This document shows positions 1-7,558 of a DNA stretch of 26,266 nt, one piece after another (the stretch's first letter is position 1; the number at the start of each line of letters is the position of its first letter). Position numbers and translations under genes: made by a program. The stretch is from Hyphomicrobiales bacterium (lineage in GTDB: Bacteria; Pseudomonadota; Alphaproteobacteria; Rhizobiales; HXMU1428-3). The stretch covers positions 1-26,266 of the forward strand of contig JAJFHW010000164.1 in NCBI GenBank assembly GCA_021775385.1, read 5' to 3'. The notes below the pieces were generated by a model. That model saw only the letters and a program-made list of their open reading frames with translations, made no database searches and was not told where the DNA came from.

Positions 1-1
1 T

Positions 2-772
2 TTTGATAAGAACTGGATTGATGCACCGCTTCGCGCTGGTAAGGCGCAAGGGGCTTTTTCTCACCCGACAGTTCCTAGTGCGCATCCGTTTGTTCTTATT
101 AATTATCAAGGTAAGCCACGAGATGTGCAGACTTTGGCTCATGAGTTGGGCCACGGTGTGCATCAGGTTTTAGCTGGTAAACAGGGAGCTTTAATGGCAC
201 CGACACCGCTGACACTTGCTGAGACGGCGAGTGTGTTTGGTGAAATGCTTACTTTCCAGGCTCAATTGAAAAAGGCACAAAACGATGTTGAGCGGCAATC
301 TCTTCTAGCTGCTAAAGTTGAAGACATGATCAATACTGTTGTGCGGCAAATTGCGTTTTATTGTTTTGAGCGTAAAGTTCATGAGGCACGCCGAGATGGT
401 GAGTTAACAGCTGAGCAGCTAAATGAATTTTGGCTTGATGTGCAAAGTGAGAGCCTTGGTCCGGCCATTCGGTTAACCGAAGGTTATGGGACATATTGGA
501 GTTATGTGCCTCACTTCATACATGCGCCATTTTATGTTTATGCGTATGCCTTTGGTGATTGTCTGGTGAATTCTCTCTATGCGGTTTACGCTGAGTCAGA
601 GGGCGGGTTTCAAGAGAAATATTTTGAAATGCTGAGTGCAGGGGGAACAAAACACCATAAAGAATTACTCGCACCCTTTGGACTTGATGCAACTGACCCT
701 TCTTTTTGGGATCGAGGTCTATCAGTAATTGAGACCATGATTGATGAGCTAGAACAGTTAGATCAGGCATGA
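2..772 (+). CDS. pepF: M3 family oligoendopeptidase (PepF-like), 5' end missing
   Basis: This is the C-terminal 256 residues of a zinc metallopeptidase that cuts short peptides in the cytoplasm. The frame is open from base 2, so the start lies outside the window; the GTG at 125 is internal. The zinc motif HELGH is at residues 47-51 of the visible part. The expected downstream zinc-ligand glutamate is in LAETASVFGE, about 25-30 residues later, and the C-terminal GLSVIETMIDELE is typical of PepF-type enzymes. Family members are usually about 600 residues, so more than half is missing. The family assignment is firm; PepF rather than another M3 subgroup is inferred from the motif context. Confidence 0.9.
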   Translation, partial: FDKNWIDAPLRAGKAQGAFSHPTVPSAHPFVLINYQGKPRDVQTLAHELGHGVHQVLAGKQGALMAPTPLTLAETASVFGEMLTFQAQLKKAQNDVERQSLLAAKVEDMINTVVRQIAFYCFERKVHEARRDGELTAEQLNEFWLDVQSESLGPAIRLTEGYGTYWSYVPHFIHAPFYVYAYAFGDCLVNSLYAVYAESEGGFQEKYFEMLSAGGTKHHKELLAPFGLDATDPSFWDRGLSVIETMIDELEQLDQA

Positions 773-1107
773 TGAGTTATAGCTTTTGTGCTGAGAACTT
801 GTTTGAAATGCTTAAATTGCGATTTATAATTAAAAATTAGGCTAAAGTTCTAAGCTGTTTCGGCTCTATCTGCGTTATTTTGTAGCAGGCTAAGGCTTGC
901 GAAATGGCTGGTAGGTGATTAAAAAAGGGGACTTGTCCATTATAATCACGTAAGATTGGCGTATTATTACGCATAATGGGTGATTTCATTTGAACTCAGA
1001 TTTGATTATATGTTTTTATAAATTGAATTTGAGCGATTTTTAAGTTGTACTTGCGTGATGAAGTCAACTTTTGAGAAAATGTAAAAAATAATAGAGGGTT
1101 GTAGAAA
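773..1107. other. Intergenic region with a degenerate repeat copy
   Basis: These 335 bases hold no gene I can support. Positions 848-897 resemble 7518-7575 in three blocks: TTCTAAGC, CTGCGTTATT and GC(A/G)GCTAAGGCT. A short hairpin, GCGTA-TTAT-TACGC, lies at 959-972. A TATAAT at 941-946 could be a -10 box, but no convincing -35 box sits 16-18 bases upstream. The promoter of the following oxidase/transhydrogenase cluster is probably in here. Confidence 0.5.
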
Positions 1108-1251
1108 ATGAGCATTGATACGTCTAATGGCCATCCAGCAATGGATTATGCTGAACATGAGCGTACTTATAGTGGATTTATTAAAGCAACGATTTATTGT
1201 ACAGTTGCACTTATTGCGCTTATGGCTGGAATGGCGTTTTTTCTCGTTTAA
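1108..1251 (+). CDS. aa3-type cytochrome c oxidase subunit IV (small membrane subunit)
   Basis: This short gene encodes 47 residues. The N-terminus is soluble and ends in the hallmark MDYAEHERTYSGFIK (residues 12-26). One transmembrane helix follows (about residues 28-46). This is the pattern of the bacterial aa3-type oxidase subunit IV family, which packs against subunits I and III of the terminal oxidase in the inner membrane. A purine-rich stretch, AGAGGG, at 1093-1098 serves as ribosome binding site for the ATG. In many Hyphomicrobiales this gene sits directly before the transhydrogenase genes, as here. The family assignment is strong despite the small size. Its exact contribution to the oxidase is not visible from sequence. 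Confidence 0.9.
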   Translation: MSIDTSNGHPAMDYAEHERTYSGFIKATIYCTVALIALMAGMAFFLV

Positions 1252-1416
1252 TACGGGGCCATTTGAACTCTAGAATTTGTTATTTGTATGACTTGATGGC
1301 GGCATTGCTGTTGTCGGTGGCAGGAATTTTGCGTTCGTTATTTTGATTTTGGTTGTCTTTAGAACTTAATTTTCATAGACGCATTAATTTTTGAAATTTT
1401 AATTTAACTTAAGAAT

Positions 1417-1420
1417 GGAG
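1417..1420 (+). promoter_or_regulatory. Ribosome binding site that fixes the pntAA start at 1427
   Basis: GGAG ends six bases before the ATG at 1427. The alternative in-frame ATG at 1415 overlaps this site and has no purine-rich sequence at a suitable distance. The start at 1427 also gives the usual family N-terminus (MVTIAVPVE). Confidence 0.65.
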
Positions 1421-1426
1421 CCGGTG

Positions 1427-2563
1427 ATGGTTACTATTGCCGTTCCTGTTGAAGGTGTTGGCGAGCCGCGTGCAGCTATCTCACCTGAGACGGTGAAAAA
1501 ATATATTGCCCTTGGGTGTGATGTTCGTATTCAAACTGGTGCTGGTGTACCCTCTAATATTTTAGATGCTGAGTATGAAGAAATGGGAGCCTCTATTGCA
1601 GGTTCTTTATCTGAAACAATCTCAGGTGCTGATGTTGTCTTGAAGGTTTTAAGGCCAACACAGGAAGAAATTGATCTCATGAATGAGGGAACGATTGTTG
1701 CAGCAATCTTAAACCCACATGATGAGGTTGCTGGTATCGAAGCGCTAGCTGCTAAGAAGATTAAGTCATTTTCTATGGAGTTTATGCCGCGGATTACACG
1801 CGCTCAATCTATGGATGTTCTTTCGTCGCAATCTAACCTTGCTGGTTATAAAGCGGTGATTGATTCAGCAGCTCACTTTACACAAGCTATGCCAATGATG
1901 ATGACTGCTGCGGGTACTGTTCCTCCAGCTAGGGTATTTATCATGGGAGCGGGTGTTGCTGGTTTGCAGGCCATTGCGACAGCTAAACGGCTTGGCGCGA
2001 TTGTAACAGCAACAGATGTTCGACCGGCTGCTAAAGAGCAAGTTGAGAGCCTTGGTGGTAAATTCGTTGCTGTTGAAAATGATGAATTTAAAGAAGCTGA
2101 GACATCTGGCGGTTACGCAAAAGAGATGTCTGATGATTATAAGCGTGAACAAGCTGAGCTTGTTGCCAATCATATTAAGAACCAAGACATTGTTATTACA
2201 ACAGCACTTATTCCAGGTCGTCCTGCCCCTAAATTGATTAGTGCTGACATGGTTCGCTCTATGTCTACTGGCTCTATTATTTATGATATGGCGGTTGAGC
2301 GCGGTGGTAACTGCGAGTTGGCAAAACCAGGTGAAATCATCAATGAAAATGGTGTTCTTATCATGGGGCCGTTAAATATTGCTGGTGCATTGGCCGGTAA
2401 TGCAACAAGTCTATATGCGAAAAACCTATATAACTTCCTGGCTTTGATGATTGATAAAGAAGACGGGTTGAAAATCGATTTTGAGGATGAAATTATTCAG
2501 GGCACTTTGGTGACCAATGATGGTAAAATTGTTCATCCGAGATTAACAGGGGAGACAAGCTAA
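1427..2563 (+). CDS. pntAA: NAD(P) transhydrogenase subunit alpha, part 1 (NAD-binding domain I)
   Basis: This is the soluble NAD(H)-binding subunit of the proton-translocating transhydrogenase. The enzyme moves hydride from NADH to NADP+ using the proton gradient, and this part lies on the cytoplasmic face of the inner membrane. It has 378 residues from the chosen start (382 from 1415). The N-terminal half is alanine-dehydrogenase/PNT-like. The Rossmann nucleotide-binding motif is GAGVAGLQA, preceded by [10 protein letters not shown], and TDVRP follows at the end of the next strand. The stop overlaps the next start by one base (TAATG), indicating translational coupling with pntAB. Splitting alpha into two proteins is normal for alphaproteobacteria and is not a frameshift. 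Confidence 0.95.
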   Translation: MVTIAVPVEGVGEPRAAISPETVKKYIALGCDVRIQTGAGVPSNILDAEYEEMGASIAGSLSETISGADVVLKVLRPTQEEIDLMNEGTIVAAILNPHDEVAGIEALAAKKIKSFSMEFMPRITRAQSMDVLSSQSNLAGYKAVIDSAAHFTQAMPMMMTAAGTVPPARVFIMGAGVAGLQAIATAKRLGAIVTATDVRPAAKEQVESLGGKFVAVENDEFKEAETSGGYAKEMSDDYKREQAELVANHIKNQDIVITTALIPGRPAPKLISADMVRSMSTGSIIYDMAVERGGNCELAKPGEIINENGVLIMGPLNIAGALAGNATSLYAKNLYNFLALMIDKEDGLKIDFEDEIIQGTLVTNDGKIVHPRLTGETS

Positions 2564-2994
2564 TGACTAAGACAGTTCTTTCATTACTGAGCTTCAGATG
2601 CCCACTAGCATCCGCTCATAAGCATATTGCATTTTTAGTGAGTTGTGTTGTCGCAATTTTGTTGAGCACGAGTTCAGCCTATGCCGCTGGCGCTGGGTCT
2701 GATGTGAGCTCATTCACTTATTTGTTCGCAATTTTTGTGATGGCGATTTTTGTTGGTTATTTTGTGGTTTGGGCCGTGACGCCTGCGCTTCATACACCAT
2801 TGATGGCTGTAACAAATGCGATTTCGTCAGTGATTGTTGTGGGCGCGCTTTTGGCGGTTGCTGTTGATAGCAGTGGCATTGGTGCTGCAAATATTTTTGG
2901 GTTTTTGGCACTTATAATGGCGTCGATCAATATTTTTGGTGGCTTCCTTGTGACCCAACGCATGTTGGCCATGTATAAGAAAAAGGAACGCTAG
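2563..2994 (+). CDS. pntAB: NAD(P) transhydrogenase subunit alpha, part 2 (membrane domain)
   Basis: This subunit supplies part of the membrane proton channel (domain II) of transhydrogenase. The core from about residue 50 onward carries the conserved block [20 protein letters not shown], then further hydrophobic segments and a basic C-terminus (YKKKER). The protein is 143 residues. Its first ~42 residues are odd: a basic/polar stretch, a hydrophobic segment and SSAYAAG, which looks like a signal peptide with an AxA cleavage site. The core family domain does not need this extension. The start is fixed by the one-base overlap with pntAA. Together with pntAA and pntB it forms one operon. Confidence 0.93.
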   Translation: MTKTVLSLLSFRCPLASAHKHIAFLVSCVVAILLSTSSAYAAGAGSDVSSFTYLFAIFVMAIFVGYFVVWAVTPALHTPLMAVTNAISSVIVVGALLAVAVDSSGIGAANIFGFLALIMASINIFGGFLVTQRMLAMYKKKER

Positions 2995-3078
2995 CAGATT
3001 ATATCTGTTTATTTAGGTGTTTTTTATTTTTGCGCTCCTTGTCATTGTTTGCATGGTTGCGTTTAGAGGATTAATTTT

Positions 3079-4476
3079 ATGTCTCCAGATCTAATTGCTT
3101 GTCTTTATTTGGCTTCGGGTGTGCTCTTTATTTTAAGCCTTAGAGGCCTTTCTAGCCCAGCTTCATCGCGTCAGGGTAACTTTTTTGGTATGGTTGGTAT
3201 GGCCATAGCGATTGTTACAACCTTGGCTGCTGCTCCTTCAATTACCAACTTGTCTTGGCTGATGATTTTAGCTGGACTTGGTATTGGTGGTTTTATCGGT
3301 GCGATTATCGCTAAGAAAATACCGATGACTGCTATGCCGCAACTTGTGGCTGCGTTTCATAGTCTTGTTGGTTTGGCTGCGGTTTTTGTGGCAGCAGCTG
3401 CATATTATGCGCCGTCAGCTTTTGGCATTGGCGAGTTTGGTGCGATTAACGCTGCAAGTCTTGTTGAAATGTCTCTTGGTGCTGCGATTGGTGCTATTAC
3501 ATTTACTGGCTCAGTTATAGCTTTTGCTAAGCTTGATGGCCGGATGTCTGGCTCGCCGATCATGTTACCTGGTCGTCATATTATTAACTTGGCGCTGTTC
3601 TTGGGCATGATTTTTCTTATCTATATGCTCATTATTGGGCAAACTGAATTTACATTCTGGGCGCTTGTTGTGACGGCATTGGTGTTTGGTATTTTGATTA
3701 TCATACCTATTGGCGGCGCTGATATGCCGGTTGTTGTATCAATGCTTAATTCATATTCTGGTTGGGCGGCTGCAGGTATTGGCTTTACGCTTGGTAATGC
3801 TGCTTTGATTATTACGGGTGCTTTGGTTGGCTCATCTGGTGCCATTCTTTCTTACATTATGTGTAAGGGTATGAACCGCTCTTTCATCTCGGTTATTCTT
3901 GGTGGCTTTGGTGGTGAAGCTGGTGGACCGGCTAGCGATGATGGTGTGCAGCGCACAGTGAAGCAGGGTTCTGCTGATGATGCCGCCTTTATCATGAAGA
4001 ATGCTGGTAAAGTTATTATTGTGCCTGGTTATGGTATGGCAGTGGCGCAAGCTCAGCACTCACTTCGCGAAATGGGCGATGAGTTGAAAGCTGCTGGTGT
4101 TGATGTATCTTACGCTATTCACCCTGTTGCGGGTCGTATGCCTGGTCATATGAATGTTTTACTTGCTGAAGCGAACGTTCCTTATGATGAAGTGTTTGAA
4201 CTTGAAGATATTAACAGTGACTTTTCTCAAGCTGATGTTGTTTATGTCATCGGTGCGAATGATGTGACAAACCCTGCTGCACTTGAAGACCCGCAATCAC
4301 CAATTTTTGGTATGCCGGTTCTTGAAGTTTGGAAAGCTGGAACTGTGATGTTTAACAAACGCTCACTTGCGTCTGGTTATGCTGGCATTGATAACACTTT
4401 GTTCTATCGTGATAATACAATGATGCTACTTGGTGACGCGAAGAAAATGACAGAGAATATTGTTAAATCTCTCTAA
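3079..4476 (+). CDS. pntB: NAD(P) transhydrogenase subunit beta
   Basis: This is the beta subunit of transhydrogenase: a membrane part (about residues 1-270, many helices) followed by the NADP(H)-binding domain III on the cytoplasmic side. Domain III motifs include GGEAGGPASDD, the nucleotide-binding GYGMAVAQAQ, HPVAGRMPGHMNVLLAE, VIGANDVTNPAA and MLLGDAKK near the end. The length of 465 residues is normal. GAGGA just upstream at about 3065-3070 is the ribosome binding site. An 84-base gap separates it from pntAB, and an intrinsic terminator lies directly downstream, so the operon ends here. The complex supplies NADPH for biosynthesis and redox defence. Confidence 0.96.
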   Translation: MSPDLIACLYLASGVLFILSLRGLSSPASSRQGNFFGMVGMAIAIVTTLAAAPSITNLSWLMILAGLGIGGFIGAIIAKKIPMTAMPQLVAAFHSLVGLAAVFVAAAAYYAPSAFGIGEFGAINAASLVEMSLGAAIGAITFTGSVIAFAKLDGRMSGSPIMLPGRHIINLALFLGMIFLIYMLIIGQTEFTFWALVVTALVFGILIIIPIGGADMPVVVSMLNSYSGWAAAGIGFTLGNAALIITGALVGSSGAILSYIMCKGMNRSFISVILGGFGGEAGGPASDDGVQRTVKQGSADDAAFIMKNAGKVIIVPGYGMAVAQAQHSLREMGDELKAAGVDVSYAIHPVAGRMPGHMNVLLAEANVPYDEVFELEDINSDFSQADVVYVIGANDVTNPAALEDPQSPIFGMPVLEVWKAGTVMFNKRSLASGYAGIDNTLFYRDNTMMLLGDAKKMTENIVKSL

Positions 4477-4514
4477 CAACAAGCTAGCTTGCTTGTAGGG
4501 ATGATTGAAAAATT

Positions 4515-4555
4515 AAAGCCGCTATCGTAAATGCTCGATGGCGGCTTTGTTTTGT
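4515..4555 (+). terminator. Rho-independent terminator of the pnt operon
   Basis: A 13-bp stem with one G-T wobble pairs 4515-4527 (AAAGCCGCTATCG) with 4536-4548 (CGATGGCGGCTTT). The loop is eight bases, and GTTTTGTCTT follows. It lies about 40 bases after the pntB stop. Confidence 0.85.
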
Positions 4556-4571
4556 CTTATTCTTTCTTCAG

Positions 4572-4625
4572 TTTAGGGCCAGGCTTCAATTTAGGGCCAG
4601 GCTTTAGTCTAGGGTCAGGCCCCTA
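4572..4625. repeat. Three tandem copies of an 18-base repeat
   Basis: Units are 4572-4589 (TTTAGGGCCAGGCTTCAA), 4590-4607 (TTTAGGGCCAGGCTTTAG) and 4608-4625 (TCTAGGGTCAGGCCCCTA). The first two differ only in the last three positions; the third is degenerate. They lie between the pnt terminator and the DUF817 gene. Confidence 0.8.
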
Positions 4626-4694
4626 GGGCCTTTGCAGATGTGAGTTATTTACGGTGTCATGTTTAATGCTGTGTGTTTGAGGGATTAGTCGTAT

Positions 4695-5546
4695 ATGGCA
4701 AATTTTAAGTATATTAATAGACGCCCTGAGTTTTTTGAGACTTTAAGAGAAAAAGCCCAAAAAAGCACAATAGGGTTTGCACTATTTGAGTTTGTACTTT
4801 TTGGGATGAAACAAGCATGGGCTGCTTTATTTGGTGGACTATTGCTTGGGTTTATTTTGATGTCTTCTTATTGGTACCCAGGTTCTGATTATTTGCACCG
4901 CTATGATTTTTTGTTTATCGCTGCTCTCTCTATTCAAGGCGGGTTACTTTTATTTAAGCTCGAAACATGGGAAGAAGCTAAGATAATTTTACTGTTTCAT
5001 ATTGTTGGGACGGCCATGGAGGTTTTTAAAACATCCATGGGTTCTTGGGTTTACCCTGAAAATAGTTTGTTTTATATAGGCGGTGTGCCTCTGTTTTCGG
5101 GGTTTATGTATTCAGCTGTTGGGTCTTACATGGCAAGGGTTTGGCGGGCGTTTGATTTTCGCTTTGAGGGCTACCCTCCTTTATGGCAAACCAATGTAAT
5201 TGGTGTTCTTATCTATTTAAATTTCTTTACTCATCATTATTTGCCTGATATTCGCTGGGGCTTGTTTGCGGCGCTTGGAGTTATATATTTTAAAACACGA
5301 GTTTATTTCAGGATTGACCGCAATCACTATTGGATGCCTTTGTTGTTTGGCTTTTTGTTGGTTGCGATTTTTATTTGGTTTGGTGAACAAATTGGAACGT
5401 TAGCCAGAGCCTGGCAATATCCTAATCAAGCTAATGGGTGGCAGATGGTATCATTTGGTAAACTTGGATCTTGGTATCTATTGATGATTATTTCTTTTGT
5501 CATGGTGACTTGGTTAAATCCAATTCGGTCTTTAAAAGATAAATAA
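4695..5546 (+). CDS. DUF817 family integral membrane protein
   Basis: The product is a 283-residue polytopic inner-membrane protein of unknown function. Conserved family blocks are visible: KLETWEEAKIILLFHIVGT, then ME(V)FKT(S)MGSW(V)YPE, followed by GGVPLFSGFMYSAVGSYMAR and WRAFDFRF. These contain charged and aromatic residues in or near membrane segments. About seven or eight hydrophobic segments are present. GAGGGA at 4679-4684 is a good ribosome binding site ten bases before the ATG. The next gene starts 40 bases downstream on the same strand, so the two may be co-transcribed. Nothing in the sequence shows a reaction or substrate. Confidence 0.85.
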   Translation: MANFKYINRRPEFFETLREKAQKSTIGFALFEFVLFGMKQAWAALFGGLLLGFILMSSYWYPGSDYLHRYDFLFIAALSIQGGLLLFKLETWEEAKIILLFHIVGTAMEVFKTSMGSWVYPENSLFYIGGVPLFSGFMYSAVGSYMARVWRAFDFRFEGYPPLWQTNVIGVLIYLNFFTHHYLPDIRWGLFAALGVIYFKTRVYFRIDRNHYWMPLLFGFLLVAIFIWFGEQIGTLARAWQYPNQANGWQMVSFGKLGSWYLLMIISFVMVTWLNPIRSLKDK

Positions 5547-5586
5547 AGTTTCGTTGCTTCAAATCAGTTTAGACGAGGGATAATTT

Positions 5587-6405
5587 ATGAGTTGGTGGTT
5601 ATGGAAAATTGTTTTAGCGCTGTTTTCTCTTTATGTGGGGATTGCGCTGGCACTTTATTTTTTACAAAGGAAAATGGTGTTCTCACCTGACCCGACTTAT
5701 GTCTCTCCGGATGATATTGAGCTAAAGGGCATAAAGGAAATAGAGTTGAAGACCAAGGATGGTTTGAAGCTTTTTTCTTGGTATGCCAAGGCTGCCGCAG
5801 AGAAACCGACTTTGCTATTTTTTCATGGTAATGGGGGCAATGTTGCTAATAGGGAAGAAAAATTCCGGCAACTTATGACGCAAGGTTATGGTGTGTTTAT
5901 GCTTGGCTATCGTGGGTTTGGTGGGAGTGAAGGTAAACCTTCTGAAGAGGCTTTTGTAAAAGACGCGTTCCTTGCCTATGATTATTTGCGAGATGACGCA
6001 AAAATTGATGAAACACAAATCGTGATTTATGGAGAATCGATAGGGTCATCTGTTGCCACGCAATTGGCTGCTCGTGTTGAGGCTCAGGCGCTTGTGCTTG
6101 AAGCGCCGATGTCATCTGTTACGGCTGTAGCTCAGTCAAGGTATCCGTATTTAAGAGTGCGCCCGTTTTTAAGAGATCGATTTGAGTCAGATAGACATAT
6201 TGCCAATATTGCGATGCCACTATTGGTTATACATGGTGATGATGACAGAGTTATACCGTTAGAGTTTGGCGAGGCTCTTTTCAGCGCCGCGGTTGAGCCT
6301 AAGCAGATGAAAGTTATCAAGGGTGCTGGTCATAATGATCTTTATGATTACCCTCTTGTTGAAGAAGTTGTTCATTTTTTATCTGGACTAAATACGAAAA
6401 AATAA
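5587..6405 (+). CDS. Membrane-anchored alpha/beta hydrolase (BEM46/ABHD-like)
   Basis: This is a 272-residue serine hydrolase with an N-terminal hydrophobic anchor (residues 6-26). The oxyanion loop is FFHGNGGN (residues 78-85). The nucleophile elbow is GESIG with Ser151, the catalytic acid is probably Asp220 in HGDDDRVIP, and the catalytic histidine is His249 in GAGHND. This arrangement is typical of the BEM46/YfhR-like group of membrane-linked hydrolases, whose natural substrates are mostly unknown. GAGGGA at 5575-5580 lies six bases before the ATG. It follows the DUF817 gene closely, so a shared membrane or lipid role is possible but unproven. Confidence 0.88.
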   Translation: MSWWLWKIVLALFSLYVGIALALYFLQRKMVFSPDPTYVSPDDIELKGIKEIELKTKDGLKLFSWYAKAAAEKPTLLFFHGNGGNVANREEKFRQLMTQGYGVFMLGYRGFGGSEGKPSEEAFVKDAFLAYDYLRDDAKIDETQIVIYGESIGSSVATQLAARVEAQALVLEAPMSSVTAVAQSRYPYLRVRPFLRDRFESDRHIANIAMPLLVIHGDDDRVIPLEFGEALFSAAVEPKQMKVIKGAGHNDLYDYPLVEEVVHFLSGLNTKK

Positions 6406-6499
6406 AAGAATAAAATAACAAGTTGTGATTCCACTTTTAGAGATATAGTGCTCTTGATTGTTGATGTCTTGTTACAGCTAGAATTTAAAAAGGTTTAGA

Positions 6500-7483
6500 T
6501 TGTTGGTTAACATCGTAGAAAAAATTTCTGAAAAAGTGAATGTTGATCAAGTTGCTCAACTTGCTGAGGTTGCGGCTGAAAAAACATTTTCACTTTCTAT
6601 AAAACTAGGTATCGCAGTTACGCTGATTATTGCTGGTTTTATATTAGCTCGCCTCGCAGCAGCAGCTATTCGCAATCAATTTGGTACCATTAAAGGAGTT
6701 GATCAAACTCTGGTGCCAATTCTTGCTCAGAGCGTGCGGTATGTGATCATTTTCTTTACGATTGTTATGGCACTTGCTAATTTTGGCATTGAAACAACGT
6801 CTTTTATTGCTGTGCTTGGTGCAGCTGGTTTGGCCATTGGTTTGGCTTTGCAGGGTACTCTGCAGAATGTTGCAGCCGGTATCATGTTACTGGTTATTCG
6901 TCCCTTTAGAAAAGGGGATTATATTGAAGCTGGTGACGTTGGTGGAACTGTTGATGAAACGGGACTTTTCATGACACGTATGCACACAGTGCAAGGTTTG
7001 TTTATTGCTGTGCCGAATTCAATTTTATGGTCTAATATAATTACTAACTATAGCCGCATGCCACGCCGCCGCTTTGATATGCAGGTTGGTATTTCTTATG
7101 ATGCAGATATGGATAAAGCGCGTGATGTGCTTATGCAGGTTTTGCTTGATGATGGTCGGGTGCACCGCTCTCCTGAGCCTATGGTTGTGGTGCGAGCTTT
7201 AGGTGCGAGTTCTGTTGACTTGGAGATAAGGGCCTGGACTGATCGCACATCATACTGGGAGTTGAATTTCGATTTAACACGGAAAGTTAAGTTAGCGCTT
7301 GATGAAGCGAATATCTCTATTCCGTATCCTCATACGCAAATTGTCATGTCTCCTGAGATTTTAGAAAAGCTTTCTGGTGGGAATAAGCAGGGTAGTGCTT
7401 CAGCTTCTGGGACTGATCAAAATAGTAAATCAAAGTCCGGTGGAGCACGACGAGGGAAAAAACCTCGCAATATGCCAGCTTAA
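6500..7483 (+). CDS. mscS: Small-conductance mechanosensitive channel (MscS family)
   Basis: This inner-membrane channel opens under membrane tension to release solutes after osmotic downshock. It has 327 residues. Three transmembrane segments are seen: about residues 33-55, 78-98 and the pore-lining helix around FIAVLGAAGLAIGLALQGTLQN. The cytoplasmic beta domain follows, with the family motif PNSILWSNIITNYSR. The last ~28 residues are rich in Ser, Gly, Lys and Arg and look disordered. The start is a TTG at 6500 (a second TTG at 6503), with AAAAAGG at 6487-6493 as ribosome binding site. No ATG exists before the core domain. It is convergent with the SPFH gene. Confidence 0.92.
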   Translation: MLVNIVEKISEKVNVDQVAQLAEVAAEKTFSLSIKLGIAVTLIIAGFILARLAAAAIRNQFGTIKGVDQTLVPILAQSVRYVIIFFTIVMALANFGIETTSFIAVLGAAGLAIGLALQGTLQNVAAGIMLLVIRPFRKGDYIEAGDVGGTVDETGLFMTRMHTVQGLFIAVPNSILWSNIITNYSRMPRRRFDMQVGISYDADMDKARDVLMQVLLDDGRVHRSPEPMVVVRALGASSVDLEIRAWTDRTSYWELNFDLTRKVKLALDEANISIPYPHTQIVMSPEILEKLSGGNKQGSASASGTDQNSKSKSGGARRGKKPRNMPA

Positions 7484-7525
7484 GTTTTAGCAGGCATATG
7501 CGAGGCTCGATTGAGATTCTAAGCA

Positions 7526-7558
7526 GTGCTTCAGCTTACCTACCAGTAACTGCGTTAT
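7526..7558. repeat. Copy 1 of a degenerate ~30-base intergenic repeat
   Basis: The sequence contains GTGCTTCAG, CTTACCTACCAG and TAACTGCG. It resembles 12019-12051 and 23294-23326, differing mostly by transitions. It overlaps the last bases of the SPFH gene. Confidence 0.4.

Noticed and set aside
1427..2994. Transhydrogenase alpha seen as a frameshifted single gene
   Set aside because: Two-part alpha subunits with a TAATG junction are normal in alphaproteobacteria, and both parts are complete.
2995..3007. CAGAT-TAT-ATCTG hairpin in the pntAB-pntB gap as a terminator
   Set aside because: The stem is five AT-rich pairs with only a weak T-rich tail, inside an operon that must be read through.
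4572..4625. Short tandem repeats as a CRISPR array
   Set aside because: Units abut with no spacers, there are only three, and no cas genes are present.
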